Of a stretch of DNA of 41,602 nucleotides, positions 34,880 to 41,602 are shown piece by piece. Position 1 is the stretch's first letter; the number at the start of each line of letters is the position of its first letter. The DNA comes from an uncultured Bacteroidales bacterium. Its GTDB lineage: Bacteria; Bacteroidota; Bacteroidia; Bacteroidales; UBA932. Both the position numbers and the translations under genes were made by a program. The notes under the pieces were generated by a model. It ran no database searches. It saw only the letters and a program-made list of their open reading frames with translations, and was not told the DNA's origin. Where the stretch lies: NCBI GenBank assembly GCA_944326315.1, contig CALVDP010000018.1, positions 1-41,602 of the forward strand. The letters are read 5' to 3'.

Positions 34880-34932
34880 AAAAAAGAAAAATATCTTTCA
34901 GAAAAAGAAAATCTTCGCGCAAAAAGAAAAAA
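34880..34932 (-). repeat. T-rich triple repeat, copy 2
   Basis: Three AAAAAGAAAA units on the plus strand (centres 34886, 34907, 34926; spacing 21 and 19) with the same CTTTCAG before the middle one as in copy 1. On the minus strand it ends about 82 bases upstream of the YrdC ATG; on the plus strand it is directly before the acyltransferase gene (34957). Divergent promoter DNA, so either gene could be the target. Confidence 0.5.
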
Positions 34933-34956
34933 GTTAAATTTGTGTAAAAAAACATC

Positions 34957-35778
34957 ATGCCGTTGTTGACTTTGCAGGAAATCGAGCAGGCGTCTCCTCT
35001 GTTCCGCGGGAAGTGCGGGGCAAGGATTGCCGGATATCTGATGAAGGCCTTGTCCGTAGACAGGATCAATGACCTGTATGACAGGAACAGCCGCTTCTCC
35101 GGCCCTGATTTCGCACATGCCATTCTGGAAGATATAGGCGTCTCATATACAGTATACAGCAGCGAGGTGCTGCAGCATTTGCCGGAAGGTCCGTTCATTA
35201 CAGTCAGCAATCATCCGTACGGCAGCATAGACGGTATTGTGCTGGCGGATCTGTTCGGACATATACGCGGTGACTACAAGCTGATCGTGAACAAGTTCCT
35301 TTCCAGAATCAGGGCCCTTGACCCATGTTTCATCACTGTCACGCCTGCCGGCAAGGACCATTCAGCTCCGGACAAGGACAGCATATCAGGCATCAAGGAA
35401 GCGATAAGGCATGTGCGGGCCGGACATCCTCTGGGTATCTTCCCTTCCGGGGCCGTATCGGACCTGAGTCTGAAAGACAGGTGTGTCCGAGACAGGGAGT
35501 GGCAGATGCCTATAATACAGCTCATCAGGAAACTTAATGTCCCTGTGCTGCCGGTAAGGTTTGTCGACAGGAATTCCGCCTTCTATTACAGCCTCGGACT
35601 CATTGACTGGAGGATTCGCCTTCTGCGTCTTCCCACGGAAGTCTTCAACAAGAGGGGCAAGCCTGTCCGCCTTGTGTGCGGGGATATCATCACCCCCGAA
35701 AGGCAGTCGGAAATCAGTGATCCCGACGAGTTCAGAAAATTATTGCGGAACAGCGTGTATAATTCAACAATTTATTAG
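34957..35778 (+). CDS. lysophospholipid / aminolipid acyltransferase (PlsC-like, HX5D type)
   Basis: Membrane-associated acyltransferase of 273 residues. The catalytic motif is NHPYGSID (His86, Asp92), an H-x5-D spacing like the NHPxGGxD of OlsF- and GlsA-type enzymes that make ornithine or glycine lipids, rather than the H-x4-D of classical PlsC. A later FPSGAVSD segment (about 168) matches the FPEG-like motif, and VPVLPVRFVDRNS is the usual strand near the end. O-acylation of an N-acyl amino acid lipid is therefore a reasonable guess, but the N-acyltransferase partner is not in the window. The next gene is a CDP-alcohol phosphotransferase, 23 bases on, so the pair probably works in membrane lipid synthesis. 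Confidence 0.75.
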   Translation: MPLLTLQEIEQASPLFRGKCGARIAGYLMKALSVDRINDLYDRNSRFSGPDFAHAILEDIGVSYTVYSSEVLQHLPEGPFITVSNHPYGSIDGIVLADLFGHIRGDYKLIVNKFLSRIRALDPCFITVTPAGKDHSAPDKDSISGIKEAIRHVRAGHPLGIFPSGAVSDLSLKDRCVRDREWQMPIIQLIRKLNVPVLPVRFVDRNSAFYYSLGLIDWRIRLLRLPTEVFNKRGKPVRLVCGDIITPERQSEISDPDEFRKLLRNSVYNSTIY

Positions 35779-35801
35779 TAATTTCGATAAATTTTTGTTT
35801 T

Positions 35802-36518
35802 ATGGGCAAGAGAGAAGAGTCTGTCAGGATACAGACGTCAATATTGAACGGAGTGGAGAAGAAGGTCCTTGTATGGCTGGCACACAGGCAGCCGCGCTGG
35901 ATGACATCTGATATTCTGACCGTAATAGGCACGTTGGGTGCGATCATCATTGCCGCAGGTTTTGTCCTGGCCGGTACCAGGGACATATCTTATCTGTGGC
36001 TCAGTTCTCTCGGTTTTGTCATCAACTGGTACGGGGATTCCCTTGACGGGACGCTGGCCCGTGTCAGGAACAGGCAGAGACCTGTCTACGGATATTATCT
36101 CGACCATACGGTAGACGCCATCAACGAGGTCATAATGTTCGTCGGGGCAGGACTTTCCGGCCTTGTCCATTTCGAGATAGCGATGTCCATACTTGTGGTG
36201 TACCTGCTTCTCACGATCAATGTGAGCGTGAACGCGCATCTCAAGAAGGAATTCTGCCTCACCTATGCGAAGATGGGGCCTACGGAGTTCCGTATTATCA
36301 TGATAATAGTGAATACTGTCCTCATATACGTCTCTCCGATACGCGAGTTCTCCCACACAGTCACGGCAGGAAGCTGGACATGTGTCTTGTCAGCCCTGGA
36401 TATCGTAGCCCTGGTGATCCTGCTTCTCCTTGTGCTGATATACCTTGTTACTGTCATCAGTGATGCACGGGAATATGACCGTATCGACCCGATGCCTCAT
36501 GACAATATGGACGAATGA
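35802..36518 (+). CDS. CDP-alcohol phosphatidyltransferase family protein
   Basis: Integral-membrane enzyme that moves a phospho-headgroup from a CDP-alcohol to an acceptor alcohol. In the 238-residue protein the signature D-x2-DG-x2-AR-x9-G-x3-D-x3-D is complete: Asp79, Asp82, Gly83, Ala86, Arg87, Gly97, Asp101 and Asp105. About six membrane segments are seen (40-60, 66-78, 108-120, 124-142, 160-175, 193-216). The substrate could be glycerol phosphate, inositol phosphate or another alcohol; the signature does not decide. It follows the acyltransferase gene by 23 bases. A 21-base tandem repeat covers its last codons and the following gap, putting a second stop in reach. Confidence 0.82.
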   Translation: MGKREESVRIQTSILNGVEKKVLVWLAHRQPRWMTSDILTVIGTLGAIIIAAGFVLAGTRDISYLWLSSLGFVINWYGDSLDGTLARVRNRQRPVYGYYLDHTVDAINEVIMFVGAGLSGLVHFEIAMSILVVYLLLTINVSVNAHLKKEFCLTYAKMGPTEFRIIMIIVNTVLIYVSPIREFSHTVTAGSWTCVLSALDIVALVILLLLVLIYLVTVISDAREYDRIDPMPHDNMDE

Positions 36519-36543
36519 CTGAACAATATGGACTAATGACGGA
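36502..36543 (+). repeat. 21-base tandem repeat at the stop of the CDP-alcohol gene
   Basis: Units 36502-36522 and 36523-36543 match at 19 of 21 positions; both start ACAATATGGAC. The first encodes the last residues NMDE and the stop; the second again encodes NMD then a stop. It looks like a recent local duplication at the 3' end of the gene. Confidence 0.6.
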
Positions 36544-36554
36544 GTAGACCTCTT

Positions 36555-38249
36555 CTATTTTTCTATGATTGAGGCACTCAGCCGGCGTCTGTCGTATGAG
36601 GCTCCGTTAAGCTGTGAACGGGCGTAGCCGGCCACGCTGTCTTTCAATGCCACATACAGGAATTCGTTGAAGATCTCGATCTTGCCGACAGATTTCTTGC
36701 CTATTCCGCAAGCTTTCATTATGGATATGATGTCGCGCGGGATCACCTTGTTCTTGTATCCGAGATTTATGCGCAGCCATACGAAGCCCTTCTCGCATTC
36801 TCCGGGATTGCCGTCCCTGGCCTTTTTGTCCTTCCTTGCCGTCTCATTACTTTCTGTGGCGGAATTCTTCTTGTTCCCTGAGGCATCCTTCGCCTTTTTC
36901 TCTTTCTTTTCCTTTTCAGGGATATTCAGGTCCTTGGCTTTCCTGTAATAGTCGAGGAAGCGGTTGAATTCATACGAAAGGATTTTCTTGACAAGCTCTT
37001 CCTTGGGCAGGCTGTCCCACATTTCATTGATTGTCGGCATGAAAGTGTATATGTCATCCCTGACCTCCACGTTGTTTATCTCATTTATGAGATGCGACAG
37101 CTGCCTTTCGCATATTTCCCTTGCTCCAGGCACTGGCAGGCGTGTGAACTCTTTCTTGATGACAGCCTCGATACGCCTGATCTTCCCCTTTTCCTTCTGG
37201 TTGATGATGGCTATGGACACGCCTTTCTTGTCCGCACGTCCTGTCCTTCCGCTTCTGTGAGTGTAAAGTTCTATTTCCTGAGGAAGGTTATAGTTGATGA
37301 CATGTGTCAGGTCATTTACGTCAATCCCTCTTGCTGCCACGTCTGTGGCTACGAGCATGTGCAGCGCCCTGCGCTTGAATTTGCCCATGACGTGGTCTCT
37401 CTGTGCCTGTGACAGGTCTCCGTGAAGGGCATCTGCATCGTATCCGTCTTTCTGGAGTGCGTCGGCGACCTTCTGTGTCTCCTCACGTGTCTTGCAGAAC
37501 ACGATTGCGTATATGTCAGGGTTGTAGTCCGCAATCCTCTTCAGGGCGGCATACCTGTCGTCTTCCCTTACCATGTAATAAAAGTGCTCGACATTGTCGG
37601 AGCCTGCATTCCTCTGACCGACTGTCACGATGTCCGGCTTCTTCATGTAGCTCATGGCGATTCTTTCCACTTCTTTCGGCAGTGTTGCCGAGAAAAGCAG
37701 GGAGCGTCTGCCTTCCGGCGCCTGCGAAAGGATGGCGTCAAGTTCGTCCTTGAAGCCCATGTTCAGCATCTCGTCGGCTTCGTCAAGTATCAGTGTCCTG
37801 ATGCCGGAGATGTCTGCAGCATCGCGCTTAATCAGGTCAAGCAGCCTGCCCGGGGTGGCCACAATGATATGTGCTCCTCTGCCGAGCTCCTTGATCTGGC
37901 CCTGTATCCCTGCACCTCCGTATACCGGGACAATTTTCACTCCTTCGAGATATTTTGAATAATTGGTGAGGTCCTGGCATATCTGCCTGCACAGTTCCCT
38001 TGTGGGACAGAGTATCAGCACCTGTGTCGCGGTATTGTTGATGTCGAGGTATTCCAGTGTGGGAAGTCCGAATGCGGCAGTCTTGCCAGTGCCGGTCTGT
38101 GCAAGGCATACGATATCCCCGTCTTCGACGAGCAGTCTTGGTATTATGGTGGACTGTACGGGAGTCGGTTTTTCGAATCCGAGTTCTGCAATTGCGTTCA
38201 GCAGTTCCGTGGAAAGCCCAAGTTCGAGAAAATCAGATATCATTGTCAT
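36555..38249 (-). CDS. DEAD-box RNA helicase with C-terminal DbpA-type RNA-binding domain
   Basis: ATP-dependent RNA helicase, 564 residues, similar to DeaD/CsdA-type proteins used in ribosome assembly and RNA decay. Visible motifs: Q motif GFEKPTPVQS (about 24-33), motif I AQTGTGKTAAFG, Ia PTRELCRQI, II DEADEM, III SATLP, and in the second domain ATDVAARGIDV and VI HRSGRTGRADKKG. A lysine-rich low-complexity linker at about 440-485 (EKKEKKAKDASGNKKN) precedes a domain at ~487-562 (GFVWLRINLGYKNKVIPRD, IGKIEIFNEFLYVAL-like) that matches the DbpA RNA-binding fold. Another in-frame ATG lies two codons after the chosen start. It has a near-consensus promoter and is divergent from the GH13 gene. 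Confidence 0.92.
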   Translation of the reverse strand: MTMISDFLELGLSTELLNAIAELGFEKPTPVQSTIIPRLLVEDGDIVCLAQTGTGKTAAFGLPTLEYLDINNTATQVLILCPTRELCRQICQDLTNYSKYLEGVKIVPVYGGAGIQGQIKELGRGAHIIVATPGRLLDLIKRDAADISGIRTLILDEADEMLNMGFKDELDAILSQAPEGRRSLLFSATLPKEVERIAMSYMKKPDIVTVGQRNAGSDNVEHFYYMVREDDRYAALKRIADYNPDIYAIVFCKTREETQKVADALQKDGYDADALHGDLSQAQRDHVMGKFKRRALHMLVATDVAARGIDVNDLTHVINYNLPQEIELYTHRSGRTGRADKKGVSIAIINQKEKGKIRRIEAVIKKEFTRLPVPGAREICERQLSHLINEINNVEVRDDIYTFMPTINEMWDSLPKEELVKKILSYEFNRFLDYYRKAKDLNIPEKEKKEKKAKDASGNKKNSATESNETARKDKKARDGNPGECEKGFVWLRINLGYKNKVIPRDIISIMKACGIGKKSVGKIEIFNEFLYVALKDSVAGYARSQLNGASYDRRRLSASIIEK

Positions 38250-38263
38250 ATTGAATTAGCGCG

Positions 38264-38295
38264 CAAAGATAAATAGTTTTTTGTATCATCCGAAA
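38264..38295 (-). promoter_or_regulatory. promoter of the DEAD-box helicase gene
   Basis: Minus-strand TTTC (38292-38295, one base off TTTG), 20 bases, then TATCTTTG (38264-38271), a full -7 match. Transcription would begin near 38257, only about 8 bases before the ATG at 38249, which may favour the second ATG at 38243. Confidence 0.5.
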
Positions 38296-38300
38296 TTTAG

Positions 38301-38332
38301 TTTGGCTCGGAAAGTGCAATCATGTATATTTG
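38301..38332 (+). promoter_or_regulatory. Bacteroidota-type promoter of the GH13 gene
   Basis: TTTG (38301-38304), 20 bases, then TATATTTG (38325-38332). Two more -7-like TACATTTG elements follow at 38333-38340 and 38355-38362. Using the first, transcription begins near 38339 with a leader of about 46 bases. Confidence 0.65.
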
Positions 38333-38387
38333 TACATTTGTACAAGCTTAGATGTACATTTGCGCAAACTTAGAATTTGTATACATG
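38321..38387. promoter_or_regulatory. TGTACA repeat cluster over the GH13 promoter and leader
   Basis: TGTACA occurs at 38331, 38339 and 38353; TTTGCGCAAA, a perfect 10-base palindrome, at 38359-38368; TGTATACA at 38378-38385, over the start codon. CATGTATA (38321-38328) is the inverse of TATACATG (38380-38387). Such clustering next to -7 elements looks like an operator region. The regulator is not in evidence. Confidence 0.45.
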
Positions 38388-40196
38388 GACAAGCCAATAA
38401 TATATCAGCTTCTTCCCAGACTCTGGGGCAATTGCTGCGAGTCTCCTGTGTGCGGGGGCTCGCTTGAGGACAACGGGACAGGTAAAATGTCAGATATAGA
38501 CAGCCCGACGCTGGAGTATTTCAGATGGTTGGGCTGTACTCATATATGGTACACGGGGATTATCAGACATTCCACCAAATCGGCGTCGCACGGATGCCGG
38601 CCTTCGAATCCCCAGTTCGTGAAAGGTGAGGCAGGGTCTCCGTATGCGATAGAGGATTATTTTGACGTGAATCCATATCTGGCGCAGGATCCTGACAGGA
38701 GGATGGATGAATTCGCTGAGCTTGTCCGGCGCACCCATGATGCCGGGCTGAAGGTCATACTGGATTTCGTGCCGAACCATGTGGCCAGGGATTACGGGAT
38801 GATACCTGGAGCTTCGGGAAGGACGACTCTCGGCGCAGATGATGACAGGAGTGTCCACTGGAAGCCGGAGAATGATTTTTTCTATTATCCAGGACAGCCG
38901 CTCTCTCTTCCTGACACACCGGAGTTCAGGGATGAATGCGCAGCCCTCCGGTCCGGTGATTTCAAGCGGAGCTACAGCATAGTTCCTGCATGGCTTGTGG
39001 AAAAGGCGCGTGCAAAGTCTGGCGAGATGTCTCCAAGTGAGTATCAGACGTTCCTTGCCGACTATTCTTTCCTGCTGGAACCGTTCGAGGAGAATCCGGC
39101 GAAGGCTACCGGTAACTCATATACTCCGGCACCGGGGGTGAATGACTGGTACGAGACGATCAAGATCAACTACTGCGACTCTTATTCAGAAACATGGAAC
39201 AAAATGCTTTCGGTCCTTGAATTCTGGATAGACAAGGGCGTGGACGGATTCCGGTGCGATATGGTGGAGCTCGTTCCCTGGCAGTTCATGCAGTGGCTGA
39301 TATCAGAGGTCAAGTCCCGGCACAAAGATGTGATATTCATTGCGGAAGTCTACAAGAAAGATCTTTACAGGAAATATATCAGGGATGTCGGCTTTGACTA
39401 CCTTTATGACAAGTCCGGACTGTATGACACCCTCAGGACTGTCGTGGAAGCCAATGTCAGCAGCTATGGGATGCCTATAGAACTGTGGCAGTCCACCAGG
39501 GGCATCACCAGGAACTGGCAATTCCTCGGTGATATCCAGCCTTATATGCTGAATTTCCTTGAAAATCATGACGAGCAGAGATTCGCGTCTGATTTCTTCG
39601 GGAAGAAAGCCGAGAATTCCGCAGCCGCACTGACAGTCTCCCTTTACCTGAACAGAGCCCCTTTCATGATTTATGCCGGGGAAGAAATGGGGGAGCGCGG
39701 AATGGACCAGGAAGGATTCAGCGGCCGCGACGGGCGTACCACCATATTCGACTGGTGGAGTCTGGCTTCCCTGCGTGCCTTGAAGAAGGTGATACATTCC
39801 GGACTGTACCTGACTGACGGTCCTTGGCCGGAGGACGTGGCTGGCTACGAAAGTTTCTTCAGAAAATTCTCTTCAATGGTGAGGTTTGCCGCGTCGGATG
39901 AAGCTGTCCGGAAAGGTATGATGTACGATCTGTGCTATTGCAATACCAATTCCGACGGGTTTGACATTGACAGGCATTTTGCCTTCCTGCGGGACCACGA
40001 GGACGAGACATTGCTTATCGTCGCCAATTTTTCCACCAGGCATGCAAGGATGAAACTCCGCATCCCTTCCCATGCGTTCGAATGGCTTGAACTGACTCCG
40101 ACTCCGGAAGTCAATCCGGACACTCCGGTCGAGGTATCTGTACCGCCGATGGACGGGGTGGTGCTGCGCCTTAGCGGTGAAAATGGCATTATCTGA
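38385..40196 (+). CDS. GH13 alpha-amylase family glycoside hydrolase, cytoplasmic
   Basis: Acts on alpha-glucans or alpha-glucosides. From ATG 38385 the protein has 603 residues without a signal peptide, so it is probably cytoplasmic. It has the (beta/alpha)8 barrel motifs: DFVPNHVARDYG (region I), GFRCDMVE with nucleophile Asp292 (region II), FIAEVY with acid/base Glu321 (region III) and FLENHDEQR with Asp396 (region IV). A C-terminal beta domain with SFSTRHARMKLRIP-like strands (NFSTRHARMKLRIP) follows. Amylase, glucosidase and trehalose-type activities cannot be told apart here. Its stop overlaps the stop of the converging nucleotidyltransferase gene by 8 bases. The promoter carries a TGTACA repeat cluster. 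Confidence 0.88.
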   Translation: MDKPIIYQLLPRLWGNCCESPVCGGSLEDNGTGKMSDIDSPTLEYFRWLGCTHIWYTGIIRHSTKSASHGCRPSNPQFVKGEAGSPYAIEDYFDVNPYLAQDPDRRMDEFAELVRRTHDAGLKVILDFVPNHVARDYGMIPGASGRTTLGADDDRSVHWKPENDFFYYPGQPLSLPDTPEFRDECAALRSGDFKRSYSIVPAWLVEKARAKSGEMSPSEYQTFLADYSFLLEPFEENPAKATGNSYTPAPGVNDWYETIKINYCDSYSETWNKMLSVLEFWIDKGVDGFRCDMVELVPWQFMQWLISEVKSRHKDVIFIAEVYKKDLYRKYIRDVGFDYLYDKSGLYDTLRTVVEANVSSYGMPIELWQSTRGITRNWQFLGDIQPYMLNFLENHDEQRFASDFFGKKAENSAAALTVSLYLNRAPFMIYAGEEMGERGMDQEGFSGRDGRTTIFDWWSLASLRALKKVIHSGLYLTDGPWPEDVAGYESFFRKFSSMVRFAASDEAVRKGMMYDLCYCNTNSDGFDIDRHFAFLRDHEDETLLIVANFSTRHARMKLRIPSHAFEWLELTPTPEVNPDTPVEVSVPPMDGVVLRLSGENGII

Positions 40197-41334
40197 CGAT
40201 ATTTTTCATCCCGTTTCGCCACATGCTTGCGTAATAGATGAATGTCTGCCTTCCGGAAAACTTGGCGCGCCTGGCTAACAATATATGGTGAATTCCGAGA
40301 TTTCCTGCTTTTCTCAGTAGCTTCGGCATACGGGAGAAGTCAGGAAGATCCTTATGTTGCCCGAAGTTGCCGTCTTTGAAGATGGTTTCCAGCAGCTTGC
40401 GAGACAGAGGGGTGAAGCTGCTGTCAAAAAGAGGTGCTTCCTGCTCCGGCAGCCCTATGAAATTGACAAGGATGCCGGCAAACAGTTGCCACTCCCTGTT
40501 TAGTTTGAAACTCTTCAGTCTGGCTTCGAGTTCCGCAGGGTCGAATTTGCCGTTGTAATGGTGTAGCAGTATGGCCAGGTCGCAGAGCTGACGGAGTCCG
40601 AGCCCGCTTCCCATGAAGTGGTTGAACCCATGGTAAAATACGTAGAATATGTTGAAGTCGACAGGGGGTACGGTGACACCTACATTCTGGCCTCCCGCCT
40701 CAGGGAATGATATCCTGTCGTCATCCTTTCCGAGCTCGGATTTCTCATAACTTCTGTACTCCTTTGCATTCCTTGTATCATGGATCTCGAATGCACCCAT
40801 GTGCAACTCAATTTCAAGGTTTTTGTATCCGAATCCTATGTGCTTTGACGTTTCCGGCATTTCGTCATGCACTTCGCTCCATCCGCGTATGATCTCCGCT
40901 GCTTTCCGGTAATTTTCTTCTCCGACATAGAGGTCTATATCCCCGCATTGACGTCTTAGCGGGTTGGGGTACAGTGCGGCGAGACCCTGGCCTTTCAGCA
41001 GGACGGACCTGATGCCTGCGGCTGAAAGCCTGGCCGATATTTCGGACACGGCGTCATTCAGCTCCATATTCAGCTTCTCTATCTTGTCCACATACGCTAT
41101 GAGTTTCATTAGCGCCGGCCCTTTCAGCTGCATTCCGGCCGGAAGTCCGAGCATCCCGTCATAAATGAGCGGCAGTACTGCCTGTGTCTTGCCCAGATAC
41201 AGGATTCCTTTCCATTCCGGAGTCCCGTTTTCCGGGAAATATCTCATCTCGACCGGCTGTCCCCAGAGTCCCGCCCTCAGCAGGGCCAGGAACTGCTGTT
41301 CGGATACGTGCGTGGTGATATCTTTTTTCTTCAT
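40189..41334 (-). CDS. nucleotidyltransferase family protein (NTP_transf_5-like)
   Basis: A 381-residue soluble protein from ATG 41334. This start is preferred because a -7 promoter element (41364-41371) overlaps the alternative ATG at 41370. The family mark is LLKGQGLAALYPNPLRRQCGD followed by DLYV: the lysine-glycine and GDxDLYV pattern of the uncharacterised nucleotidyltransferase family PF14907, often found near capsule or peptide-modification genes. Residues 1-100 are helical and variable; FNIFYVFYHGFNHFMGSGLGLRQLCDLAILL is the usual second half with conserved His and Asp. The substrate is unknown. It converges on the GH13 gene with an 8-base overlap of stop codons. Confidence 0.75.
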   Translation of the reverse strand: MKKKDITTHVSEQQFLALLRAGLWGQPVEMRYFPENGTPEWKGILYLGKTQAVLPLIYDGMLGLPAGMQLKGPALMKLIAYVDKIEKLNMELNDAVSEISARLSAAGIRSVLLKGQGLAALYPNPLRRQCGDIDLYVGEENYRKAAEIIRGWSEVHDEMPETSKHIGFGYKNLEIELHMGAFEIHDTRNAKEYRSYEKSELGKDDDRISFPEAGGQNVGVTVPPVDFNIFYVFYHGFNHFMGSGLGLRQLCDLAILLHHYNGKFDPAELEARLKSFKLNREWQLFAGILVNFIGLPEQEAPLFDSSFTPLSRKLLETIFKDGNFGQHKDLPDFSRMPKLLRKAGNLGIHHILLARRAKFSGRQTFIYYASMWRNGMKNIVR

Positions 41335-41363
41335 TTCAATTCCAGACTTAAACGGATATAATG

Positions 41364-41371
41364 CAAACATA
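41364..41371 (-). promoter_or_regulatory. -7 element of the nucleotidyltransferase gene
   Basis: Minus-strand TATGTTTG matches TAnnTTTG. RNA would begin near 41357, 23 bases before ATG 41334. No TTTG lies at the expected distance upstream, so the match is partial. Confidence 0.4.
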
Positions 41372-41474
41372 CGCAAAATTCCGCTTCGTGCGACGATCAG
41401 ACGTAAATTCGCTTTCTCTGAGCATCTTAAGCCATGTTCTGGCAGAGTCTTCGGGTGAATTTGACAAAATCTGA

Positions 41475-41483
41475 GGGGGGGGG
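41475..41483 (+). repeat. run of nine G just before a start codon
   Basis: G9 at 41475-41483, ten bases before the ATG at 41493. It is the longest G run seen in the window, which otherwise lacks homopolymers of G or C of this length. It could be a slippage-prone tract or a G-rich ribosome-binding region. Confidence 0.6.
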
Positions 41484-41492
41484 AGATTATAC

Positions 41493-41602
41493 ATGAAAAA
41501 GTTTGGAATCCGTCCGAAAAAGCCTTACATTCCGGAGTTTGACACTTTTGCAGGTCAAGATATAGGAAAAATCGAGGCTACAGACCGCTGGAATGGCGAT
41601 TT
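41493..41602 (+). CDS. start of an unidentified gene, cut by the window edge
   Basis: An open frame begins at ATG 41493 and runs 36 codons to the edge without a stop. The peptide starts MKKFGIRPKKPYIPEFDTF and continues with GQDIGKIEATDRWNGD. It is polar with a basic start and an acidic middle and has no signal peptide. I do not recognise it. It is divergent from the nucleotidyltransferase gene, with the G9 tract in front of it. It may be a real gene, since codon usage is ordinary and no competing frame exists here. Confidence 0.45.
   Translation, partial: MKKFGIRPKKPYIPEFDTFAGQDIGKIEATDRWNGD

Noticed and set aside
34798-35118. N-terminal extension of the YrdC gene to about 318 residues
   Set aside because: The extra part crosses the T-rich repeat and runs antisense to the acyltransferase start; family length and the ATG at 34797 fit 211 residues.

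Overview
The window reads as chromosomal DNA of a Bacteroidota bacterium, most likely order Bacteroidales; I cannot name a genus. The evidence is promoters of the TTTG-N19/20-TAnnTTTG type upstream of several genes, start codons without clear Shine-Dalgarno sequences, a Rho factor with a long low-complexity insert, a thioredoxin lipoprotein of the DUF4369/TlpA type, a fimbrillin-like lipoprotein, and a large LptD-family protein. No rRNA, tRNA, CRISPR array, transposase or phage gene was seen. A bile-salt-hydrolase-family enzyme and the fimbrillin-like protein suggest, but do not prove, an animal-associated lifestyle.

Region by region. 1-10.2 kb (+): the tail of pckA and its terminator, a secreted S9 peptidase, a choloylglycine-hydrolase-family enzyme, then a compact glycine cleavage cluster (lipoate ligase, gcvT, gcvH, gcvPA, gcvPB, lpd). 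That cluster encodes T, H, both halves of P, the L protein and the enzyme that attaches lipoate to H. 10.2-13.2 kb (-): TlpA-like lipoprotein, AI-2E-family membrane protein and a uracil-DNA-glycosylase-family protein. 13.4-15.2 kb (+): topB. 15.5-21.7 kb (-): lptD, rho and a MATE transporter, the last overlapping rho. 21.7-23.8 kb (+): N-acetylmuramoyl-L-alanine amidase and an MCE/MlaD protein, giving an envelope group with lptD. 24.1-32.1 kb (+): dnaA, pepD, rpe, carA, carB. 32.2-34.8 kb (-): a fimbrillin-like lipoprotein with a C-terminal beta-propeller, and a YrdC/Sua5 protein. 35.0-36.5 kb (+): a lipid acyltransferase and a CDP-alcohol phosphotransferase. 36.6-38.2 kb (-): a DEAD-box helicase. 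38.4-40.2 kb (+): a cytoplasmic GH13 enzyme. 40.2-41.3 kb (-): a nucleotidyltransferase-fold protein. The right edge holds the start of an unidentified gene preceded by a run of nine G.

Most genes are ordinary housekeeping genes. The less ordinary material is: the fimbrillin/propeller fusion; a perfect 15-bp inverted repeat that lies in the conserved coding motif of the glycosylase gene and looks like the terminator of the opposing gcv operon; a cluster of one-base-centred palindromes plus overlapping hairpins upstream of dnaA; a recurrent T-rich element upstream of topB, the YrdC gene and the fimbrillin-like gene; a TGTACA repeat cluster over the GH13 promoter; and the poly-G tract at the right edge. 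I did not find a clear multi-gene system that looks wholly undescribed.
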